From an uncultured Porphyromonadaceae bacterium (GTDB taxonomy: Bacteria; Bacteroidota; Bacteroidia; Bacteroidales; Muribaculaceae), in the NCBI GenBank assembly GCA_900541865.1, contig UQLO01000026.1, forward strand, positions 1 to 44,396: 44,396 nucleotides of DNA, given 5' to 3'. The translations under genes were made by a program, and so were the position numbers. This document shows, in pieces, positions 30,898 through 39,113 of the stretch. Position 1 is the first letter of the stretch. Every line of letters starts with the position of its first letter. The notes beneath the pieces are model-generated. The model did no database searches, was not told the origin of the DNA, and saw only the letters and a program-made list of their open reading frames with translations.

Positions 30898-32421
30898 ATG
30901 AAAAGAAGAGTTACTGTTGCGGTTCCGGTGGGCAATACTGTCATTGGGGGCGGTGCTCCCGTGCGCGTGCAAAGTATGACGACCACACCGACCCTGGACG
31001 TTGACGCAAGCATAGCCCAGGCTCGCCGTTTGGCTGACGCCGGAGCGGAGTTGGTGCGTCTCACGGCCCAGGGGGTTGCCCACGCCGCTGCCCTTAAAGA
31101 CATTAAGGCCGGTCTGCGCGACCAGGGGGTAGACGTCCCTTTGGTGGCCGATATCCACTTCAATCCGGCGGCGGCTTTCGAGGCCGCAAAGCACGTCGAG
31201 AAGGTTCGCATCAACCCCGGCAATTTCGCCGATCCCGGACGAACCTTCCGTAAGATGGAATTCACCGACCGGGAGTATGCCGCCGAGCTGGCCCGAATAG
31301 AAGAAAAGCTGGTGCCTTTCATCGAGCTGTGCCGCGCAAACGGCACGGCGGTGCGTATCGGCGTTAACCACGGTTCGCTCAGCGACCGCGTGATGAGTCG
31401 TTTCGGCGACGGTCCTGCCGGTATGGTGGAGAGCGCAATGGAGTTCCTGCGTGTTTTCCGCAAGCATGATTTTAACAATGTGGTGATTTCCATCAAGGCT
31501 TCCGATGTGCCCACGATGACTACCACGGTGCGTGCCTTGGTGCGCGCTATGGATGCTGAAGATATGCATTACCCCCTCCATTTAGGCGTTACCGAGGCCG
31601 GCAATGCCCTGGAGGGACGTATCAAGAGTGCTGTCGGCATCGGAAGTCTGCTTGCCGACGGCATCGGAGATACCATACGCGTGTCGCTCAGCGAGGACCC
31701 TTGCGAGGAAATACCTGTCGCCAAGGCGCTTGTGGCTCATGTGGAGGCCAACGAGAAAGCCTCACCGATGGAATCGCCTATGGTGGAGCCGGTGCGCCGC
31801 CCCCTCGCCCCGGCTATTTTCAGCTCGACCGACCGGGCTGAAGGTATGCACGTGGTCTGTGCCGATGCAGGCAACCGCATTGCCTTTGTGCGCCCGCAGG
31901 CAGCCGCGGCGAAGGCTCGCGGCGAAAAGGTGTGTGTTGCTCTCCGCTATTCGGGCCTTGGCGAGGGTGATGCCGTTCTTGCTGCGGCTGTCGACCTGGG
32001 CTATTTGCTGCTCGAAGGAGACGTGGATGGCATAGTCCTTGATATTGAGGGCTTTGATGCTGACCGCTGCGTCGAGACGGCCCGCTGCATAGTGCAGGCA
32101 GCCGGTCTGGCCCGCTTCAAGGCCGAGATAGTGGCCTGCCCGGGCTGTGGCCGCACGCTTTTCGACCTTCCTCAGGCTTTGGAGAAAGTGAAGGCGGCAT
32201 GCGCGCATCTTAAACATCTCAAGATTGCCGTGATGGGATGCATCGTCAATGGTCCCGGGGAGATGGCCGGCGCCGACTACGGTTATGTCGGAGCTGCCGC
32301 CGGCAATGTGAGCATCTACCGAGGCATAGAGCCAATCCACCGCAATGTACCTCAGAATGAGGCTGTTGAAAAACTTATAGCTCTTATTAAAGCCGATGGC
32401 GAATGGTTTGACCCCGAGTGA
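30898..32421 (+). CDS. ispG: (E)-4-hydroxy-3-methylbut-2-enyl-diphosphate synthase
   Basis: IspG makes HMBPP in the non-mevalonate isoprenoid pathway using a 4Fe-4S cluster. The 507-residue protein has a TIM barrel (1 to about 280: VRVQSMTTT, VPLVADIHFNP, VRINPGNF, RIGVNHGSLS), a central insert, and a C-terminal cluster domain with ACPGCGRTLFDL and MGCIVNGPGEMAGADYGYVG, which supply the three Cys. It is longer than the E. coli type (about 370) and shorter than the three-domain form I know from Bacteroidota and plants. ATG 30898 is preferred to TTG 30880, which lies inside purE. The M16 gene overlaps its end by 26 bases. Confidence 0.95.
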   Translation: MKRRVTVAVPVGNTVIGGGAPVRVQSMTTTPTLDVDASIAQARRLADAGAELVRLTAQGVAHAAALKDIKAGLRDQGVDVPLVADIHFNPAAAFEAAKHVEKVRINPGNFADPGRTFRKMEFTDREYAAELARIEEKLVPFIELCRANGTAVRIGVNHGSLSDRVMSRFGDGPAGMVESAMEFLRVFRKHDFNNVVISIKASDVPTMTTTVRALVRAMDAEDMHYPLHLGVTEAGNALEGRIKSAVGIGSLLADGIGDTIRVSLSEDPCEEIPVAKALVAHVEANEKASPMESPMVEPVRRPLAPAIFSSTDRAEGMHVVCADAGNRIAFVRPQAAAAKARGEKVCVALRYSGLGEGDAVLAAAVDLGYLLLEGDVDGIVLDIEGFDADRCVETARCIVQAAGLARFKAEIVACPGCGRTLFDLPQALEKVKAACAHLKHLKIAVMGCIVNGPGEMAGADYGYVGAAAGNVSIYRGIEPIHRNVPQNEAVEKLIALIKADGEWFDPE

Positions 32422-33649
32422 GGGCTTTCTGGTGCCCGAGGTAGTCGCTATGCCCAACGGACTCAGGCTGGTGCATATTCAGGACAGTAATTCGCGTGTC
32501 GGGACCGCCGGCGTGTGTGTGCGCGCCGGCAGCGCCGATGAGGCCGACGATGAATATGGCATCGCACATTTTGTCGAGCATACTATTTTTAAAGGCACCG
32601 GCACTCTGAAGGCTTCCGAGATCATTCACCGTATGGAGGATGTCGGAGGAGAGCTGAACGCATACACCACCTCAGAGGCCACAGTGGTATACTCCACTTT
32701 TCCGGCCGAATATGCCGCCCGGGCCTTTGAGCTTATCGCCGACTTGGTCACCGACTCCCGTTTTCCCCACGCCGAACTGGTCAAGGAGAAGCGCGTTGTC
32801 CTCGATGAGCTCAACAGTTATCTCGACAGTCCGGCAGATGCCATTTTCGACGACTTCGAAGATCTCGTCTTCGCCGGTTGCGGTTATGGTCACAATATCC
32901 TTGGCACTCGCAAGTCGGTGCGCTCCTTCCGCAGCGCGAACTGCCTGAGTTTTGTCGACCGCTTCTATCGCGCCCCCAATATGGTCGCCTTCTACTGCGG
33001 CCCGGCGTCTGCGGAGGATGTTGTTGCAGTGGCAGGCCGCTTTTTCGCCGGTCTCAACCCCGAGCCGGTGACTACGACGCGCACACTCACCAAGGTTGCG
33101 CCGCGCTTCGACAAGCGCCGTTTTCTGCCCCTGCATCAGGCACATGTGCTCTTAGGTGCGGTGGTCGACACTCCGACCCCGCAGTGGCGCTACGCTGCGG
33201 CTCTGTTTGCCAATATCATCGGTGGGCCGGGCATGAACTCGCTGCTCAATGTCGAGCTGCGCGAACGGCGCGGACTGGTCTATAATGTTGAGGCTTCCAA
33301 TACATTCCTCAACGGAGGCAAATGCCTGCTTACTGTCTACTTCGGCTGCGACGAAGCCGACCTGCCCGAGTGCCGCAGCCTCTGCGCAAAGGTTTTCGCC
33401 GACTTAGCGAGCATCCCTGAGGCGGATTTGGCCGCGGCGCGCTCTCAGTTTCTGGGCCAGCGCACCATAGCGGTCGAGAATCGCGAAAGCCGCATTATCT
33501 CGGCGGCCCGCTCCACTCTTTTCCATGGCTCTCCGGAGAGCGACGAGGCTGTGCGCCGAGGTATTCTGGCCGTAAGCCGCGAAGACCTCGCCGCGCTGAG
33601 CCGACAAATGCTCAATTGCTCATCTTTAAACTTTCTTCCCAAGAAATGA
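32396..33649 (+). CDS. M16 family zinc peptidase
   Basis: A 417-residue insulinase/processing-peptidase homologue. It has the inverted zinc motif HFVEH (58-62) in YGIAHFVEHTIFKGT, the downstream ELNSYLDSP segment about 75 residues later that contributes the third ligand region, and the second half-domain lacking zinc residues with ERRGLVYNVEASNTFLNGG. No signal peptide is seen, so it is probably cytoplasmic; its substrates are unknown. It overlaps ispG by 26 bases and the next lipoprotein gene by four, so translation of the three is coupled. Confidence 0.93.
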   Translation: MANGLTPSEGFLVPEVVAMPNGLRLVHIQDSNSRVGTAGVCVRAGSADEADDEYGIAHFVEHTIFKGTGTLKASEIIHRMEDVGGELNAYTTSEATVVYSTFPAEYAARAFELIADLVTDSRFPHAELVKEKRVVLDELNSYLDSPADAIFDDFEDLVFAGCGYGHNILGTRKSVRSFRSANCLSFVDRFYRAPNMVAFYCGPASAEDVVAVAGRFFAGLNPEPVTTTRTLTKVAPRFDKRRFLPLHQAHVLLGAVVDTPTPQWRYAAALFANIIGGPGMNSLLNVELRERRGLVYNVEASNTFLNGGKCLLTVYFGCDEADLPECRSLCAKVFADLASIPEADLAAARSQFLGQRTIAVENRESRIISAARSTLFHGSPESDEAVRRGILAVSREDLAALSRQMLNCSSLNFLPKK

Positions 33650-34413
33650 AAAAATCCCTTTTCCTTATAGTCGCCGTGATGACGCTCTTTCTGGGAGCAT
33701 GCTCAAGCAATGATGCCGTGAAGCGGCTTCAGGCAGAAATTGAGGCCAGCAACCGCGCCTGCCCGATAAGTCTGGGCGCTATGGGCGCCCTCACCGCGGT
33801 AAACTACGACACCGAGCTCAACGTGGTGACCATGCACTACCGCATGGGCCGATACGCGATGAAAGCTTCGGCCATCGCCAATGCAACCACCGAACAGAAG
33901 CGTGAAATGGCCGCTTACCTCCGCAAGGACGAAAACCGCGCCCTGCTCAATCTCTTCAACGATGCCAATGCTTCCCTGGCCTTGAGTTTCCTAACCACCG
34001 ATGCCACCGAGCCGGTGGTGCTTACGCTGAGCAGCGCCGAACTCCACGACATAGCCTCCGAAGCCGACCGACGCGACAATCTCCGCGTGCGCCTAGGAGA
34101 AATGGCCGAAACGGAAAACCGTCTCTGCCCGTCGGAAATCGGCCCGGGCATTACGGCGACGGCAGTTTTGCTCGACGGTGAGTTCTATACCTACGAAATT
34201 AAAGTGCCCGACAGCGTGGCTCTGGCCACTTCGGCCCAGCAGGCTGCTTTCCGGTCCCAGTTGGTGGCGAATCTGGATTCTGCCTCGGCCGACGCCTCAG
34301 TGGCTCCGACGCTGAGCCTGCTGCGTGACTTGGAGTACGGCATTCGGTACCGTATTTTCAATCCGACCGACTCCCTGACGTTTGTCATCGACATCACCCC
34401 GGCGGAAATCTGA
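33646..34413 (+). CDS. Hypothetical lipoprotein
   Basis: A 255-residue lipoprotein with basic start MKKSLFL, hydrophobic stretch and lipobox LGAC (Cys near 19). The mature part has two similar halves: 'NRACPISLGAMGALTAVNYDTELNVVTMHYRM' resembles 'NRLCPSEIGPGITATAVLLDGEFYTYEIKV', each starting with a Cys-Pro and a beta-hairpin. This points to an internal duplication; no named family is recognised. The ATG overlaps the M16 stop by four bases. Its last 117 bases lie antisense to the end of the capA-type gene. Confidence 0.82.
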   Translation: MKKSLFLIVAVMTLFLGACSSNDAVKRLQAEIEASNRACPISLGAMGALTAVNYDTELNVVTMHYRMGRYAMKASAIANATTEQKREMAAYLRKDENRALLNLFNDANASLALSFLTTDATEPVVLTLSSAELHDIASEADRRDNLRVRLGEMAETENRLCPSEIGPGITATAVLLDGEFYTYEIKVPDSVALATSAQQAAFRSQLVANLDSASADASVAPTLSLLRDLEYGIRYRIFNPTDSLTFVIDITPAEI

Positions 34414-35475
34414 CGTTTCCGTCACGTTGCTCTCGGGCACGTTGATGTTGTGCTCTTCAAATATCCCGCGTGCGCGGCGGCCAAACTCCCGCGCCTGCGG
34501 GATTTCTGTTTCTTCGAGCGGAACAACGCGGAAGTTGGACCTCGGCGACGTGCCCGGCTCGGTGAATACGAGGCGATAGTCGGCGTCGACGATTTTAACA
34601 TTCTCACCGGGCTTGCGGCATAGGCGCACACGAGCCACTGCCCCTCCTCGGGTGTCGGGCGTCTTCATATTCGATATGAAATTGCCCAATGAATAGACCA
34701 GAAAGAGCTGTTTGTCGGGGTAATAGCGATTTGGGCGAAGCTCCATTGGCTGAATCACATGCGGATGTCCGCCGATGATGATGTCAACTCCGAGGGCTTC
34801 GAGAAAGTCGGAGGTGCGGCGCTGGGTGGTGTTGGGAAGGAGCTTGTATTCATCGCCCCAATGTATGCACACGGCAATAAGGTCGGGCTGAGCGGCCTTG
34901 GCGGCTTCAACATCGGCGGCTATGAGTTCGCGGTCGATGTAGTCCACCACCACACCGTCGCGCGGTGTGATGCCGTTGGTGCCGTAGGTGTAGTTCAGGA
35001 AAGCTATTCTGATGCCGTTGACGGTCCGGATGAGCGGAAGGGCGGCGCCCCGGGCGGAGTCGTTGGAGTAGGTCCCCAAATGCGCAATACCTTGTTCGTC
35101 GAGGGTGGCTATGGTCGACCTCAATCCGCGAGGGCCGCGGTCGAGGGTGTGGTTGTTGGCCGTCAGACACATATCAAATCCCGCATCTTTCAGTGCCAGC
35201 GAGTACGACGCCGGCGCGCTGAAGCAAGGATAGCCGGCATACGGCGGACATCCCACGGGTGTCTCCAGATTGGCAACAGCATAGTCGGCGCTGCTGACCA
35301 GCGGCGTCACTGCTTCAAAACACTGCGAAAAATCGTAGTCGCCCGAGGCTGTCTTGGCAGCGTCGCGCTGGGCCACATGCTGCATGGCATCCCCCACAAA
35401 GAGAAGCTCGGCCTCGTCGTAGCCGAAAACGAGTCCCGCAAGGGTGAAATAAAGCGGCAGCAGCCAGTTCAGCAT
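34297..35475 (-). CDS. CapA family metallophosphatase-like protein
   Basis: A 392-residue protein of the CapA/PgsA family (calcineurin-like fold), exported by an N-terminal hydrophobic segment. It shows LLFVGDAMQHV, VANLETP, LTANNHTLDRG, CIHWGDEY, IIGGHPHVIQP and VYSLGNFIS, the metal-ligand blocks in the proper order. CapA homologues take part in poly-gamma-glutamate export or cell-surface functions; no capB/C genes are present, so function here is open. The C-terminal part beyond about residue 353 is Arg/Gln-rich, unlike the rest, and overlaps the convergent lipoprotein gene. It follows folD by 5 bases. Confidence 0.87.
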   Translation of the reverse strand: MLNWLLPLYFTLAGLVFGYDEAELLFVGDAMQHVAQRDAAKTASGDYDFSQCFEAVTPLVSSADYAVANLETPVGCPPYAGYPCFSAPASYSLALKDAGFDMCLTANNHTLDRGPRGLRSTIATLDEQGIAHLGTYSNDSARGAALPLIRTVNGIRIAFLNYTYGTNGITPRDGVVVDYIDRELIAADVEAAKAAQPDLIAVCIHWGDEYKLLPNTTQRRTSDFLEALGVDIIIGGHPHVIQPMELRPNRYYPDKQLFLVYSLGNFISNMKTPDTRGGAVARVRLCRKPGENVKIVDADYRLVFTEPGTSPRSNFRVVPLEETEIPQAREFGRRARGIFEEHNINVPESNVTETSDFRRGDVDDKRQGVGRIENTVPNAVLQVTQQAQRRSH

Positions 35476-35480
35476 AGTGG

Positions 35481-36353
35481 TCAGCGACAGGCCTTGAGCG
35501 TGTTAAGCATCAGCGAGGCTATCGTCATAGGCCCTACTCCGCCCGGCACAGGGGTGATGAAGGAACACTTCGGCGCGACCTTCTCAAAGTCGACATCCCC
35601 GCTGAGCCGGAATCCGCTCTTGCGGCTTGCATCGGGCACACGCGTGGTGCCTACGTCGATCACTGTGGCGCCCGGTTTAACCATATCCTCCGTCACGAAA
35701 CCGGGACGGCCCAGAGCGGCCACGAGTATGTCGGCCTGTCGACAGATGTCGGCGAGGCCTTCGGTGGCCGAGTGACAAACTGTAACGGTGGCGTCGAGAC
35801 CTTTCTGCATGAGCATAGTGGCCAGAGGACGACCAACGATGTTGCTGCGGCCGATGATGACGGCTCTTTTGCCGCGCGTGGGTATATTGTAGCGCTTGAG
35901 CAACTCGACGATACCGGCCGGCGTAGCGCTGTGGAAGGCGTCGAGACCCACGGCCTGGCGCCCCACGTTGACGGGATGGAAGCCGTCGACGTCCTTAGCG
36001 GGGTCAATGGCTTCTATAACGGCCTGCTCGTTGATGTGCTTGGGCAGCGGGAGCTGAACTATGAAGCCGTCCACTTCGGGGTCTTCATTGAGGCGGCGCA
36101 CTTCGGCAAGGAGGGTTTCTTCCGCCAGCGGGTTCTCCGGGGTGCTTTCGAAACGTATCAGCGACGACCGGAATCCGCATGCCTCACATGCCTTAATTTT
36201 ATTGGCCACGTAGGACTCGCTGCCACCGTCGTGGCCCACGAGTATGGCGACAAGGTGCGGGGCGCGATGGCCGGCTGCCACCATTTCCTTTACTTTTTCA
36301 GCTATTTCGGCCTTGATGTCTGCGGCGGTCTTTTTTCCGTCGATAAGTGTCAT
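35481..36353 (-). CDS. folD: Bifunctional methylenetetrahydrofolate dehydrogenase/cyclohydrolase
   Basis: FolD interconverts 5,10-methylene-, methenyl- and 10-formyl-THF for purine and methionine synthesis. The 290-residue protein has YVANKIKACEACGF with the catalytic Lys, DGFIVQLPLPKHI, the PCTPAG-like SATPAGIVELL, the dinucleotide loop VIIGRSNIVGRPLA, and the C-terminal FITPVPGGVGPMT. Full length. It lies between ffh and the CapA gene in the panC-panD-ffh-folD-capA leftward run, 34 bases after ffh. Confidence 0.97.
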   Translation of the reverse strand: MTLIDGKKTAADIKAEIAEKVKEMVAAGHRAPHLVAILVGHDGGSESYVANKIKACEACGFRSSLIRFESTPENPLAEETLLAEVRRLNEDPEVDGFIVQLPLPKHINEQAVIEAIDPAKDVDGFHPVNVGRQAVGLDAFHSATPAGIVELLKRYNIPTRGKRAVIIGRSNIVGRPLATMLMQKGLDATVTVCHSATEGLADICRQADILVAALGRPGFVTEDMVKPGATVIDVGTTRVPDASRKSGFRLSGDVDFEKVAPKCSFITPVPGGVGPMTIASLMLNTLKACR

Positions 36354-36387
36354 ATGAGTTGCGGTTTTGTGGTTTCCGGGTATGGTG

Positions 36388-37740
36388 TCAGCGGCGGCGC
36401 TGCATCTGCTGCGCCTGCTTCATCTGGCGCATCATGGCCTGAGGATTGGAGCCCATGGTGCTTACCTTGTGCATCATCTTGCGGATTTGGTCGAACTGCT
36501 TGAGAAGGCGGTTAACTTCCTGGATGGGTCGGCCAGAACCCTTGGCTATGCGCTGCACACGACTGCCGCGAAGCACGTCGGGATGTTCGCGCTCATAGGG
36601 CGTCATGGAGCCGATGATGGCCTCGATGCCCTTGAAGGCATCGTTGTCGATCTCTACGTCCTTGAGCGCTTTGCTCACACCGGGAATCATAGCTGCAAGG
36701 TCTTTGAGATTACCCATCTTCTTGATTTGGTTAATCTGCTTGAGGAAGTCGGTGAAGGTAAACTGGTTCTTGCGCAGCTTGCGGGCCAGTTCTTCGGCCT
36801 CTTTCTCGTCGTACTGCGCCTGGGCCTTTTCGACGAGCGAAACGATGTCGCCCATGCCGAGGATGCGGTCGGCCATACGCGCCGGGTAGAACACGTCGAT
36901 GCCTTCGAGGCTTTCGCCCGTACCCACAAACTTGATGGGCTTCTGCACCACCGAGCGTATCGAAAGGGCTGCACCGCCGCGGGTGTCGCCGTCGAGTTTT
37001 GTGAGTACCACACCGGAGAAGTCGAGGCGGTCGTTGAAGGCTTTGGCGGTATTGACTGCGTCCTGACCGGTCATGGCGTCCACCACAAACAGGATTTCGC
37101 CGGGATCGATGGCGTTCTTGATGGCCTCTATTTCGTCCATCATCTGCTCGTCGACGGCAAGACGTCCGGCCGTGTCGACTATAACGAGGTCGTGTCCGTT
37201 GGCCTTGGCATACTCAACGCCGCGTTTGGCAATGCCTACGGGGTCTTTGACGCCATCCTCGGTGTAGACGGGCACACCGATGGTGTCGGCAAGTACTTTG
37301 AGCTGGTCGATGGCGGCCGGACGATAGACGTCGCCCGCCACCAGCAGTGGCTTCATATTTTTCTCGGCCTTGAGCTTCTTGGCAAGTTTGCCCGTGAAGG
37401 TGGTCTTGCCTGAGCCCTGAAGACCGCTCATCAGGATGATGGCGGGCTTGCCGCTCAGAGTGAGGGGCGCAGCTTCGCCGCCCATCAGTGAAGCAAGTTC
37501 GTCGTGCACAATCTTCACCATCAACTCTCCGGGCTTGATGGCGTTGATAACGTTCTGACCGAGCGCTTTCTGCTTGACGGTGTCGGTGAATGACTTGGCT
37601 ACTTTGTAGTTTACGTCGGCATCGAGGAGGGCGCGACGCACATCCTTGAGCGTTTCGGCAACGTTGATTTCGGTGATGCGGCCCTGGCCTTTGAGGAGTT
37701 TGAAGCTGCGCTCTAACCTGTCGGAAAGTTTTTCAAACAT
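36388..37740 (-). CDS. ffh: Signal recognition particle protein Ffh
   Basis: Ffh is the SRP54 GTPase that targets nascent membrane and secreted proteins to FtsY. The 450-residue protein has the N-domain, P-loop GLQGSGKTT (106-114), DTAGRLAVDEQMM, TKLDGDTRGGAALS, and a Met-rich M domain ending MMRQMKQAQQMQRRR with the RNA-binding RVQRIAKGSGRP segment. Length is normal. It is 31 bases downstream of panD in a shared operon. Confidence 0.97.
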   Translation of the reverse strand: MFEKLSDRLERSFKLLKGQGRITEINVAETLKDVRRALLDADVNYKVAKSFTDTVKQKALGQNVINAIKPGELMVKIVHDELASLMGGEAAPLTLSGKPAIILMSGLQGSGKTTFTGKLAKKLKAEKNMKPLLVAGDVYRPAAIDQLKVLADTIGVPVYTEDGVKDPVGIAKRGVEYAKANGHDLVIVDTAGRLAVDEQMMDEIEAIKNAIDPGEILFVVDAMTGQDAVNTAKAFNDRLDFSGVVLTKLDGDTRGGAALSIRSVVQKPIKFVGTGESLEGIDVFYPARMADRILGMGDIVSLVEKAQAQYDEKEAEELARKLRKNQFTFTDFLKQINQIKKMGNLKDLAAMIPGVSKALKDVEIDNDAFKGIEAIIGSMTPYEREHPDVLRGSRVQRIAKGSGRPIQEVNRLLKQFDQIRKMMHKVSTMGSNPQAMMRQMKQAQQMQRRR

Positions 37741-37771
37741 ATTGCGTTAAGGGTGAGGATTGTAGGTGGAT

Positions 37772-38119
37772 TTATAATTTGTTGGTGGCGGTGTCCGGAA
37801 AGATAACCTTCGGCTTGAAGGTAGCGGCTTCTTCCGGAGTGATGGTGGCGTAAGCCATTATGATGACTACGTCGCCCGGCTGTACCAGACGAGCGGCGGC
37901 TCCGTTGAGGCACACTACTCCGCTGCCGGCTTCGCCCGGTATGGCGTAGGTCTCCAGGCGGGCACCGTTGTTGTTGTCGACGATGTAGACGTGTTCGCCG
38001 GGATAGATGCCGGCGGCTTCCATAAGCGCCGAGTCTATGGTTATACTGCCTATATAGTTCAGATTTGCCTCTGTCACCGACACTCTGTGTATCTTGGATT
38101 TCAGTACTTGAATAAACAT
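37772..38119 (-). CDS. panD: Aspartate 1-decarboxylase
   Basis: PanD makes beta-alanine for pantothenate and CoA synthesis. The 115-residue precursor is cut between Gly24 and Ser25 in YIGSITID to form the pyruvoyl group; the site and flanking residues are intact. RLETYAIPGEAGSGVVCLNGAAARL is the typical core. It follows panC by 13 bases, so both halves of pantothenate (the condensing enzyme and the beta-alanine source) are together. Confidence 0.97.
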   Translation of the reverse strand: MFIQVLKSKIHRVSVTEANLNYIGSITIDSALMEAAGIYPGEHVYIVDNNNGARLETYAIPGEAGSGVVCLNGAAARLVQPGDVVIIMAYATITPEEAATFKPKVIFPDTATNKL

Positions 38120-38132
38120 TTTTGCGGTATGT

Positions 38133-38984
38133 TTACTTATAGCGTATGTTGTCTATCAGGCGAACGTTGCCGGCATATACGGTGGCACAGCCTACGGCGC
38201 CGTCGGCACCTGCGTCGGTCCATTTTTCGATGGGCTGCATGGTGAGGGCGTCGACTACGGAATAATATTCCGCCTCGAGGCCGTCGACGGCGTTGATGGC
38301 CTCCGTTACGGCACGCTCCACTTCTTTGGGAGATTTGCCCGATTTTTGCCAGTCGACGCTTTGAAGGAGTATACGGCGTATGGCAGGGGCGGCGGCGCGG
38401 TCGGCAGCCGTCAGGCGCACGTTGCGCGAACTAAGAGCCAATCCGTCGCTCTCCCGGACTATGGGGCAAGCCACTATGGTGAGGTCGAAGCCTTCCAGTT
38501 CCACCATTTTTTTGATTACGGCAATCTGCTGGAAGTCTTTCTCGCCAAAATATGAGCGGGTCGGAGTGGTCAAAGCAAAGAGTTTGCTAACTATCTGGCA
38601 AACACCGTTGAAGTGACCCGGACGCATGGCGCCCTCCATCACTTCCGCAACGGGTCCCAGAGCGAATTGGCGCGTGTCGGCTTCGGGATATACTTCCTCT
38701 ACCGAAGGAATGAAAGCATAGTCCACTCCGGAGTGCTCCAGGAGCAGGCTGTCGGCTTCCTCCGTGCGGGGATAGGTGCGGAGGTCTTCCGGGTTGTTGA
38801 ACTGTGTGGGGTTGACGAACACACTGACAACCACTATGTCGTTTTCGGCCCTCGCACGGTCCACAAGGCTCTTGTGGCCGGCATGAAGGGCGCCCATGGT
38901 GGGCACAAGGCCTATGCTAAGTCCTTGGCTACGGGCACTATCGAGCGCTTCGCGAAGGCGCTTGACTGTTCGGATAATTTCCAT
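38133..38984 (-). CDS. panC: Pantothenate synthetase
   Basis: PanC joins pantoate and beta-alanine with ATP. The 283-residue protein has VPTMGALHAGH with the HxGH nucleotide motif, FVNPTQFNNPEDLRTYPR, YFGEKDFQQ, and RESDGLALSSRN, the KMSKS-like loop. panB is not in the window. It is the first gene of the leftward operon and has a full promoter at 39023-39052. Confidence 0.97.
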   Translation of the reverse strand: MEIIRTVKRLREALDSARSQGLSIGLVPTMGALHAGHKSLVDRARAENDIVVVSVFVNPTQFNNPEDLRTYPRTEEADSLLLEHSGVDYAFIPSVEEVYPEADTRQFALGPVAEVMEGAMRPGHFNGVCQIVSKLFALTTPTRSYFGEKDFQQIAVIKKMVELEGFDLTIVACPIVRESDGLALSSRNVRLTAADRAAAPAIRRILLQSVDWQKSGKSPKEVERAVTEAINAVDGLEAEYYSVVDALTMQPIEKWTDAGADGAVGCATVYAGNVRLIDNIRYK

Positions 38985-39022
38985 TTTTTCTATTTTGGCC
39001 TGATGGCCTGTTTTTCAGTCGG

Positions 39023-39052
39023 CAAAGTTAGCAATTAAATATGATATGGCAA
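39023..39052 (-). promoter_or_regulatory. Promoter of panC-panD-ffh-folD-capA
   Basis: The minus strand has TTG (39050-39052), a 19-base spacer and TAACTTTG (39023-39030), matching -33/-7 of Bacteroidota promoters. It is 38 bases from the panC ATG. Confidence 0.75.
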
Positions 39053-39058
39053 AAAGTG

Positions 39059-39090
39059 TTTTGGCCGTGCGTTTATATTTTGTAACTTTG
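39059..39090 (+). promoter_or_regulatory. Promoter of the SWIM/SNF2 helicase gene
   Basis: TTTTG (39059-39063), a 19-base spacer and TAACTTTG (39083-39090) give a near-ideal promoter. Its expected transcript start falls past the ATG at 39093, so translation must begin at ATG 39114. Confidence 0.8.
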
Positions 39091-39113
39091 CAATGATTCC
39101 TTTCAAACACAAT

